The notes below the pieces were generated by a model. The model worked only from the letters and a program-made list of their open reading frames with translations. It was not told where the DNA came from and ran no database searches. Shown here piece after piece: positions 48,935 through 56,015 of a stretch of DNA of 64,000 nucleotides. The position numbers were made by a program, and so were the translations under genes. Each line of letters opens with the position of its first letter. Position 1 is the first letter of the stretch. Where the stretch lies: positions 1-64,000 of the forward strand of contig NZ_MUNP01000017.1 of NCBI RefSeq assembly GCF_002001105.1, written 5' to 3'. The DNA comes from Rhodanobacter sp. C06 (lineage in GTDB: Bacteria > Pseudomonadota > Gammaproteobacteria > Xanthomonadales > Rhodanobacteraceae).

Positions 48935-50977
48935 ATGACGGCTCTGCTCCGACTGCTCGACGACTTCCAGGCCCGGCGGCTCACGCTGCCGGGGCTGTTC
49001 GACGCGCTCGGTGCACGCGGGGCGGTGACGGCGGACGAGCATCGCGTCGAGCTGGAAGAGATCGACGCGATGGCGGCCGATGGCCGACTGGACCCGGCGG
49101 TCGCCAAGGGACTGTCCGCCAGGCTGCGCACGCTGCAGGCGCCGGTCGACGGCGGGGTCACCCGCGTGCAGGTCGAGGCGCACGCCGCCGGCCCGCCGCA
49201 CGACGCCGAAGTCACCCGGGTAGAGCCGGCATCGCGGCCCGCTGGACCGCCTGCCGAACCATCTACCGGGGACGTCACGCGGGTGGCGCCCGTGGCGACG
49301 GCGCCGCCGGATGCGTCGGTCGGCGCGACCACCGGCACGCACCCGACCGCCTCCATCAGCAGCTTCAGCCGTACCGACCTGGAGCGGATGGTGGCGGCGG
49401 ATGCCGAGGTCGCCGCCGTGGGCATGCTGCTGAAGGGTCGCTTCCTGCTCGAACGCGAGATCGGCCGCGGCGGCATGGGTGTGGTCTACCTCGCCCGCGA
49501 CGAGCGCAAGGTGGAGGCGCGCGACCGCGATCCCTACGTGGCGGTGAAGGTGTTGAACGACGAGTTCCGCCGCCATCCCGATTCGCTGATCGCGCTGCAG
49601 CGCGAGTCGCGCCGCGCGCAGCTCCTGGCCCACGACAACATCCTGCGCGTCTACGACTTCGACAAGGATCGCACCATCGTCTTCATGACGATGGAGTACA
49701 TCGACGGCACCGACCTGCGCACGCTGATCCGCGAGCGTGCCTACCATGGCCTGCCGCTGGCGGAGGCGCGGCCGCTGATCGCCGGCATGGCCCATGCGCT
49801 GCAGCGCGCGCACGCGGCCGGCATCGTGCACTCCGACTTCAAGCCCGGCAACGTGATGGTGACGCGTGAGGGCGTGCCCAAGGTGTTCGACTTCGGCATC
49901 GCGCGGGCGGCCAAGCGGCTGGGCGAAGCCAGCGGCGAGGAGACGGTGTTCGACGCCGGCACGCTGGGTGCGCTGACGCCGGCCTACGCCAGCCTGGAGA
50001 TGACCCGGGGCCAAGAGCCGTCGCCCTCCGACGACATCTACGCGTTGGGCTGTGTGGTGTTTGAGCTGCTCACCGGCAAGCATCCGTTCGACAAGGTGAG
50101 CGCCGAGATCGCGTTGAAGGAAGGACGCAAGCCGCCGGCGGTGCCGGGGCTGACCCGGCGCCAGTACAAGGTGCTGTGCGACAGCGTCGCGTTCCATGCC
50201 GGGCAGCGGCCGAAAAGCGTCGAGGCGCTGGTCGAGGGCCTGCGCGACATTCGCCTGCGCGAACGCGCCGGCCGGCCGCTGGCCTATGCGCTGGCCGGCA
50301 TCCTGCTGCTGCTGGCCGGCGGCTGGTTCGCGCTGGGCCAGTGGCGCGCCCGGCAGATGGCCGAGGTCGTCGCCGGCTTCCAGCCCGGCGATGCCCATCG
50401 CTACGCCAACGAGACCCAGGCATTCGCCGCGCTGGCCGGCTTGGGCGAGGATGGGCGACGGCAGCTGGTGCTGGCGCATGGCGACGTGGTGCAGTCGTAC
50501 CTGCTCGAGCGCGTGGATACGTACTGGAACCCGGCCAAGGGGCGGCACGATTACGCCGCGGCCAGCCGGGTCTTCGCCTTGCCCGCGCAGCTGCACCTGT
50601 TCCTGCCGCAACTGGAGCTCAGGCGCCTCGCGGTGGACAAGGAAAAGCACGACCTGGACCAGCCGAAGCCGGTCGCGAAGCCGGCCAGTCCATCGTCCCC
50701 GCCGGTGGTCGCAGCCGCAGTTTCGCCGCCGGCGGCAGCGCCAGCCACGGCCGCGGCACGTCCCGCCGCCGACGCCGACGCGGCGCGGATGCGCAAGGTG
50801 GTGGCGGAGCTGCTGCGGGAAGGCGAGCAGAACTACGCGCAACAGAAGTATTCCGCGGCGATCGCCAACGCGAAGGCCGCGCTGCAGATCGCTCCCGGGG
50901 ATACTGGGGCCAGGCAACTGCTGCAACGCGCCCAGCAGGCGCAGCAGCGGGCGATGAGCAACATCACGATCAACTGA
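48935..50977 (+). CDS. ppkA: Transmembrane Ser/Thr protein kinase, T6SS (PpkA-like)
   Basis: 680-aa kinase. The N-terminal 60 residues form a helical domain shared with the second kinase (LLDDFQARRLTLPGLFDAL). Three repeats (GVTRVQVEAH, EVTRVEPAS, DVTRVAPVA; Thr near 76, 94 and 114) follow. The kinase domain (about 168-430) has IGRGGMGVVYLAR, VAVKVL, IVHSDFKPGNVMV and VFDFGIAR. The usual HRD is HSD, but Asp, Lys and DFG are intact, so it should be active without RD-type activation-loop control. A membrane helix (LAYALAGILLLLAGGWFAL, about 449-467) leads to a periplasmic part with YANETQAFAALAGLGED and a TPR-like end. It starts 16 nt after pppA. Confidence 0.93.
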   Translation: MTALLRLLDDFQARRLTLPGLFDALGARGAVTADEHRVELEEIDAMAADGRLDPAVAKGLSARLRTLQAPVDGGVTRVQVEAHAAGPPHDAEVTRVEPASRPAGPPAEPSTGDVTRVAPVATAPPDASVGATTGTHPTASISSFSRTDLERMVAADAEVAAVGMLLKGRFLLEREIGRGGMGVVYLARDERKVEARDRDPYVAVKVLNDEFRRHPDSLIALQRESRRAQLLAHDNILRVYDFDKDRTIVFMTMEYIDGTDLRTLIRERAYHGLPLAEARPLIAGMAHALQRAHAAGIVHSDFKPGNVMVTREGVPKVFDFGIARAAKRLGEASGEETVFDAGTLGALTPAYASLEMTRGQEPSPSDDIYALGCVVFELLTGKHPFDKVSAEIALKEGRKPPAVPGLTRRQYKVLCDSVAFHAGQRPKSVEALVEGLRDIRLRERAGRPLAYALAGILLLLAGGWFALGQWRARQMAEVVAGFQPGDAHRYANETQAFAALAGLGEDGRRQLVLAHGDVVQSYLLERVDTYWNPAKGRHDYAAASRVFALPAQLHLFLPQLELRRLAVDKEKHDLDQPKPVAKPASPSSPPVVAAAVSPPAAAPATAAARPAADADAARMRKVVAELLREGEQNYAQQKYSAAIANAKAALQIAPGDTGARQLLQRAQQAQQRAMSNITIN

Positions 50978-50990
50978 AGGAGGTGCGGTC

Positions 50991-51680
50991 ATGCATGCAC
51001 ACGAATTTCGCGGCACGCGACTCCCGGCGATGGCGATCGCGGTGACCCTGCTCGGCGGCTGTGCCGACATGGGCGGCCTCGGCACGCCGGGCGCGGCCAC
51101 TGCGAACGCCGGCACCGGAAGCACGGCGGCGCAGGAATGCAATCCGGTGGTGACCGGCGCCATCGGCGCGCTCGCCGGCTCGCTGTTCGGCAAGGGCAAG
51201 GGGCACCTGGCGGGCGCGGCGATCGGCGCCGGCGTCGGCGCGTTCGCCTGCATGGCCTACAACTACCACAGCCGGCGGGTTCGCGACGCACAGGCGGTGG
51301 AGGCGCAGTACCGGCAGCAGCGTGGTGCCTTGCCCGCGGCCAACACGATCGATTCCTACCAGAGTGCGCTGGTTCCGGGCGGCACGGTGCAGGGCGGCGG
51401 CAAGGTGGAGATGCAGTCGCGCGTGACGCTGCTGCGTGGTGCGCACGACGTGCCTCCCCAGCTGAAGGAACAGCTGACCCTGTACTCGCCCGACGGCAAG
51501 CAGCTGGCCACCGCCACCAAGGACGTCGACGCGATCAACGGTACCGGCGAGTACGAGAGCAGCTTCGATTTCAACCTGCCCAAGGGCATCCAGGAAGGCC
51601 GCTACAAGATGAGCTCGACGCTGTACATGGACGGCCAGAAGGTACGCACCAACGACGTGCCCATGCTGGTGGTCGGCTGA
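50991..51680 (+). CDS. Glycine-zipper lipoprotein between the kinase genes
   Basis: 229-aa exported protein with AAGGAGGT at its start. A hydrophobic segment and lipobox LLGGC (Cys near residue 24) predict a lipoprotein. VTGAIGALAGSLFGKGKG and GAAIGAGVGAFACMAYNY form a glycine-zipper membrane segment (about 54-88). The C-terminal half contains SRVTLLRGAHDVPPQLKEQL, a beta-rich domain (EYESSFDFNLPKGIQEGRYK). It lies between two kinase genes in the regulatory block, so it may be the periplasmic sensor or outer-membrane partner of the kinases. It might also substitute for the missing TssJ lipoprotein, although it lacks TssJ similarity that I can see. Confidence 0.88.
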   Translation: MHAHEFRGTRLPAMAIAVTLLGGCADMGGLGTPGAATANAGTGSTAAQECNPVVTGAIGALAGSLFGKGKGHLAGAAIGAGVGAFACMAYNYHSRRVRDAQAVEAQYRQQRGALPAANTIDSYQSALVPGGTVQGGGKVEMQSRVTLLRGAHDVPPQLKEQLTLYSPDGKQLATATKDVDAINGTGEYESSFDFNLPKGIQEGRYKMSSTLYMDGQKVRTNDVPMLVVG

Positions 51681-51774
51681 TGCGCGAGGCACGCACATGG
51701 TTCGGCGCACATTCCGCAGCGACGTTCCCGACACGATTTCCCCATCCCTGGACTGACATGCAAGACCGCTGCCC

Positions 51775-54700
51775 ATGAGTTCCATCGCCGAACTGATTGC
51801 CGACTACCAGGCCAAGCGGCTATCGCTGCCCGGGCTGTTCGAGGCGCTGGCCGCGCGCGGCGCGCTGCCGGACGATGCCCTGCGCGAGGAGCAGGCGCTG
51901 CTCGACGCGATGGCGGCCGACGGCCGGATCGAGCCGACGCTGGCGCGTGCGCTCGCCGCGAAGCTGCGCAGCCTGCAGCCGCCGTCCTCCACGCCACCGG
52001 CCGCGCCGCCCGTGGCGCCGGACGACGAGGTGACCCGGGTGCAGGTGGCGAGCCATGCGGCCGCGCCGCCGCCGGATGCCGAGATGACGATGGTGCAACC
52101 GGCCTCGCGTCCGCCGGCGCCGACGGGCGAGGCGGACGCCACCGTGGTCGCGCCCGCCTCGCGTCCGCCCGCGGCCGATGCGCCGCAGGCCACCGCAGTC
52201 ACCGGCACCCAGGGCACCGCCTCCAGCAGCAGCTTCAATCGCGCCAGCTGGGAAAAGATGGCCGAGGCCGAAGGTGGCGACTACGCCACCGTGGGCATGC
52301 TGCTGAAGGGCCGCTTCCTGCTCGAACGCGAGATCGGTCGCGGCGGCATGGGCGTGGTCTACCTCGCGCGCGACGAGCGCAAGGTGGAGGCACGCGACCG
52401 CGATCCCTACGTGGCGGTGAAGGTGCTGAACGACGAGTTCCGCCGCCATCCCGATTCGCTGATCGCGCTGCAGCGCGAGTCGCGCCGCGCGCAGCTGCTG
52501 GCGCACGACAACATCGTGCGCGTCTACGACTTCGACAAGGACCGCACCATCGTCTTCATGACGATGGAGTACATCGACGGCACCGACCTGCGCACGCTGA
52601 TCCGCGAGCGCGCCTACCACGGCATGCCGCTGGCCGAGGCGCGGCCGCTGATCGAGGGTATGGGCTGGGCGCTGAAGCGCGCGCACGCGGCCGGCATCGT
52701 GCACTCCGACTTCAAGCCCGGCAACGTGATGGTGACGCGCGAGGGCGTGGCCAAGGTGTTCGACTTCGGCATCGCCCGCGCCGGCAAGCACCTCAGCGAG
52801 GCCACCGGCGAGGAAACGGTGTTCGACGCCGGCACGCTGGGCGCGCTGACACCGGCCTACGCCAGCCTGGAGATGATCCAGGGCAAGGAGCCATCACCCT
52901 CCGACGACATCTACGCGCTGGGCTGCGTCACCTTCGAGCTGCTCACCGGCAAGCATCCGTTCGACAAGGTCAGCGCCGAGGTCGCGTTGAAGGAAGGGCG
53001 CAAGCCGCCGCCGGTGCCGGGCCTGACCCGGCGCCAGTACAAGACGCTGTGCGACGCGGTGGCCTTCCATGCCGAGCAGCGCCTGCAGAACGCGGGTGCG
53101 CTGATCGACGGCTTGCGCGAGATCGGCCTGCGCGAGCGGCTGGTGCCGTGGCTGGGCTACGGCGCGGTCGTCGCCGTGGTGATCGCCGGCGGCACCTGGG
53201 GCACGCTCAGCTACCTGCACCAGCACCACCTGTCGCAGGTGATCGCGCGCTTCGCGGCCGGCAACCCGCACCACTACGCGAACGAGAACGAGGCGATGCA
53301 GGCGCTGGGTGGCCTGAGCGAGGACGACCGCAAGCGGCTGGTGCTGGACCAGGGCGAGACGATCCAGAACTTCCTGCTCGCACGCATCGACGCCTACTGG
53401 AACCCGGCGCAGGGACGCTATGACTTTCCGGGTGCCCAGCACGTGTTCCAGCTGCGCGACCAGCTGAAGCTGTATTCGCCCAAGCTGGATACCCGGCGCA
53501 CCGCGGTGACCCAGCAGAAGAACGACTTGCTCAACACGCTGGACACCGAGCTTTCGCAGCGCATCGCCAACGGCGCGATCTTCGAGAGCCAGCCCGACAA
53601 CGCGGTGGCCACGCTGGACCGCATCCGCGCGATCGACCCGCACAGCGCGCTGCTGCACAACGCCGAGCTGGAGTTGAAGTACGACATCGCGATCGGCCAG
53701 TCGCTGAGCGCCGACCACGTGGACGAGGCGCGCCAGCGGCTCGCGCTCGCCACGCGGCTGTTCCCGGACTCGTCGCGGCTGAAGCAGCGCGGGGCGCAAT
53801 TGGCCGCGCTCGCCGCCGCCGCCGCGCCGCCCACGGCGGCGCCTGCGCCGGGTGCGCCGGTGCAGGGCATCCCGCAGGCACGCAGCGCGCTGGCTGCGTT
53901 GGTGGCCGCGCCAGCGGCCAATGCGCAGTGGCAGCAGTCGGTGTCCACCGCGATGGCGGTGCTGCAGCACGACCAGTCGCCGGAGACGCGCAAGCTGGTC
54001 GACGCGCTGGGCGCCGCGATCGCCGGCAGCGCGGCCCAGCAGACCGATCCGATGCACCTGCCGCAGGACTTGGCGCTGGTGAACTTCGGCCTGCAATACG
54101 CGCCGCAGTCGGCGCCGCTGCTGGCCCAGCGCGACAAGCTGACTGCGCTGCAGAGTCAGGCGCAGGCACAACTTGATCAAGAGGCGGCTACGGCCGAGGT
54201 GGCCACGCGCATCGAGTCGGTGCGGCGTGCGGCCGCGGCCGACGACAGCGCCAAGGCGCTGGAATCGCTGACCCGCATCCGCAGCCTGCAACCCGATAAT
54301 CCCTTCCTCGCCAAGGAGGGTCCGCAACTGGTGGCCTCGGCCTATCTGGGCCAGGCCGACGATGCGTTCCAGCGCGGCAAGTACCAGGCCGCATCCAGCC
54401 TGCTGGCGCAGGGCTTGAAGGCGCTGGGCAACCGCAGCGACCTGCGCAATGCGCAGGCGCGCTACGAACTGGCCGCCGCGTTGCTGAAGGCGAACGGCCA
54501 GCCGCTGGCCGATGCCGACTACCAGCGCCTGCGCGGCCAACTGGCTGCCGCACGCAAGGCCGATGCGCAGGGTCTGGATGAGCTGGAGTCCGAGCTGAAG
54601 CAGCACGGCCACCTGGCGCAGGGCAGCCTGGCCGCCTTGCTGGACAGCCTCAAGCCGAGCGCCACGGCGGCAGCAGCGGCACCGACGCCCGCCGCGCCCG

Positions 54701-55467
54701 TGCCCGCTGCGCCCACCGCACCGGCCGCCGCCGCACCCGGCCATGCGCCGGCCGAGACGGTGGCGACCAAGGCCGCCACCGGCGCCGCCGCCAAGCCCGC
54801 GGCCGCGGCAGCCGGCAACGCGGCGCCGGCCGCCGCCGTGGCCGGCAACGATCCCTGCGCGCGTCCGGACCTGGCCGGCAAGGGCCGCGCCTGCGTCGAC
54901 ACCCTGGGTGCCGGCGGCCGCGGGCCGGCGCTGGTGGTGATTCCCGGCATTGGCGGCGGCAAACCGTATGCGATGTCGCGCACCGAGGTCACGGTGAGCG
55001 AATTCAACCGCTACTGCCGCGCCAGCCATGCCTGCGCCGGCGTGTCCGACAGCGACGGCCAGCTGCCGGTGAGCAACATCAGCCTGGCCCAGGCCAGGGC
55101 CTACGCGCAGTGGCTGAGCAGCGCCAGCGGCTACACCTACCGCCTGCCCAGCGACGCCGAGTGGATGCATGCGGCGCATGCCGGTGGCGGCTGGAAGCAG
55201 TCGCCGGACAGCAACTGCATTCCGCCTTCTTCCAGCGACGACAGCAGTGGCGGACCGATCTCCGCGCTGGGCCGCGAGCCCAACCCCTGGGGACTGGTGA
55301 ACATGACCGGCAACGTCTGGGAATGGGTGACCAGCGGTGGCGGGGTGATCGTGCGGGGCGGCAGCTACAACAGCTACTGGTCTGATTGCACGGTGGACAG
55401 CCATCGGAGCGACAATGGTGGCGCGCAGAAAGATGTCGGGTTCCGGGTGCTGCGGGAGCTGAAATGA
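51775..55467 (+). CDS. Ser/Thr protein kinase with C-terminal sulfatase-modifying (FGE) domain
   Basis: 1230-aa protein. The N-terminus is a paralogue of the preceding kinase: the helical domain LIADYQAKRLSLPGLFEAL, then Thr motifs EVTRVQVAS, EMTMVQPAS and DATVVAPAS (Thr about 86, 104 and 122). The kinase domain (about 178-440) has GRGGMGVVYLAR, HSDFKPGNVMV and FDFGIARAG. A helix (WLGYGAVVAVVIAGGTWGTL, about 458-477) precedes a long Ala-rich helical periplasmic region with TPR-like repeats. The last 170 residues are an FGE-sulfatase/SUMF1-type domain (KPYAMSRTEVTVSEFNRYC, YRLPSDAEWMHAA, NPWGLVNMTGNVWEWV, RGGSYNSYW, DVGFRVLRE). The extracytoplasmic FGE domain may sense a ligand instead of acting as an enzyme. 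ATGA couples it to the next gene. Confidence 0.93.
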   Translation: MSSIAELIADYQAKRLSLPGLFEALAARGALPDDALREEQALLDAMAADGRIEPTLARALAAKLRSLQPPSSTPPAAPPVAPDDEVTRVQVASHAAAPPPDAEMTMVQPASRPPAPTGEADATVVAPASRPPAADAPQATAVTGTQGTASSSSFNRASWEKMAEAEGGDYATVGMLLKGRFLLEREIGRGGMGVVYLARDERKVEARDRDPYVAVKVLNDEFRRHPDSLIALQRESRRAQLLAHDNIVRVYDFDKDRTIVFMTMEYIDGTDLRTLIRERAYHGMPLAEARPLIEGMGWALKRAHAAGIVHSDFKPGNVMVTREGVAKVFDFGIARAGKHLSEATGEETVFDAGTLGALTPAYASLEMIQGKEPSPSDDIYALGCVTFELLTGKHPFDKVSAEVALKEGRKPPPVPGLTRRQYKTLCDAVAFHAEQRLQNAGALIDGLREIGLRERLVPWLGYGAVVAVVIAGGTWGTLSYLHQHHLSQVIARFAAGNPHHYANENEAMQALGGLSEDDRKRLVLDQGETIQNFLLARIDAYWNPAQGRYDFPGAQHVFQLRDQLKLYSPKLDTRRTAVTQQKNDLLNTLDTELSQRIANGAIFESQPDNAVATLDRIRAIDPHSALLHNAELELKYDIAIGQSLSADHVDEARQRLALATRLFPDSSRLKQRGAQLAALAAAAAPPTAAPAPGAPVQGIPQARSALAALVAAPAANAQWQQSVSTAMAVLQHDQSPETRKLVDALGAAIAGSAAQQTDPMHLPQDLALVNFGLQYAPQSAPLLAQRDKLTALQSQAQAQLDQEAATAEVATRIESVRRAAAADDSAKALESLTRIRSLQPDNPFLAKEGPQLVASAYLGQADDAFQRGKYQAASSLLAQGLKALGNRSDLRNAQARYELAAALLKANGQPLADADYQRLRGQLAAARKADAQGLDELESELKQHGHLAQGSLAALLDSLKPSATAAAAAPTPAAPVPAAPTAPAAAAPGHAPAETVATKAATGAAAKPAAAAAGNAAPAAAVAGNDPCARPDLAGKGRACVDTLGAGGRGPALVVIPGIGGGKPYAMSRTEVTVSEFNRYCRASHACAGVSDSDGQLPVSNISLAQARAYAQWLSSASGYTYRLPSDAEWMHAAHAGGGWKQSPDSNCIPPSSSDDSSGGPISALGREPNPWGLVNMTGNVWEWVTSGGGVIVRGGSYNSYWSDCTVDSHRSDNGGAQKDVGFRVLRELK

Positions 55468-55796
55468 GCGAGCGGGAACGACGGGTCAATCAGGGGCTGC
55501 GTGTCCTCGACGAGGCCCATTACAGCGGGCGGATCAACCGCGAGGAATACCGCAAGCGGCGTCGCCAGCTGCTCGGCTCGCTGTGCGACAGCCACGGCAT
55601 CACCGCCCGCAATACCTTGCGTACCCGGATCACCCAGCAGGGCGGGCGCGCGGCCCACGCGCCCGCCGCGCCGGATGCACCCTTGCCGGCCCCGTTCGCC
55701 GCCCGGCATGCGGTGGCCTGGAAGCCGCTGCTGGCGTTCGCGCTCGGCCTGGTGCTGTGCGTGCTGCTCGTGTACTGGCTGCTGCGCGCGAACTGA
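55464..55796 (+). CDS. Small single-pass membrane protein with SHOCT-like N-terminus
   Basis: 110-aa protein overlapping the kinase stop by ATGA. NQGLRVLDEAHYSGRINREEYRKRRRQLLGSL resembles a SHOCT-type helical hairpin or a short oligomerisation module. The C-terminus is a membrane helix (WKPLLAFALGLVLCVLLVYWLL) ending Arg-Ala-Asn, so most of the protein is cytoplasmic if tail-anchored. It is probably a partner of the kinases, and is the last gene of the T6SS run. Function is not known. Confidence 0.85.
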   Translation: MSERERRVNQGLRVLDEAHYSGRINREEYRKRRRQLLGSLCDSHGITARNTLRTRITQQGGRAAHAPAAPDAPLPAPFAARHAVAWKPLLAFALGLVLCVLLVYWLLRAN

Positions 55797-55831
55797 GGCG
55801 CGTTCCGCAACTCGCGCATCCGGTCCGCGCG

Positions 55832-55863
55832 GCGTGACCGGAAAAACCGCCGTTTTGCGCATT
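55832..55863 (+). promoter_or_regulatory. Shared upstream element of the tpsB operon
   Basis: GCGTGACC, 15 nt, TTGCGCATT: the same two blocks at the same spacing as 36272-36303 before vgrG. It lies 36 nt past the last T6SS gene and about 150 nt before the chosen tpsB start. The rest of the 219-bp gap (55864-56009) shows no gene; an in-frame ATG at 55863 is unlikely because it would give an uncleavable Arg-rich extension. Confidence 0.55.
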
Positions 55864-56015
55864 TGAATACCAAGGACGGTCTGGTTTCGACGATCGTGGA
55901 TCCGGACCGGAGGCGGTCCGGCGCCCGCCATCGAGCCCTCATGGCCGAACCACGGGATGGCACGGGCGCCGCCGGCGCCCGTGCATGTGCGTCATCGATC
56001 ATCAAGGGGAATGCC

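Noticed and set aside
49828-49860. Pseudokinase status because HRD is HSD
   Set aside because: The catalytic Asp, the ATP-binding Lys and DFG are all present; only the Arg is changed.
55863-56015. Upstream ATG start for tpsB
   Set aside because: It would place an Arg-rich 51-residue stretch before the signal peptide and overlap the shared control element; GTG at 56016 has AAGGGGA upstream.
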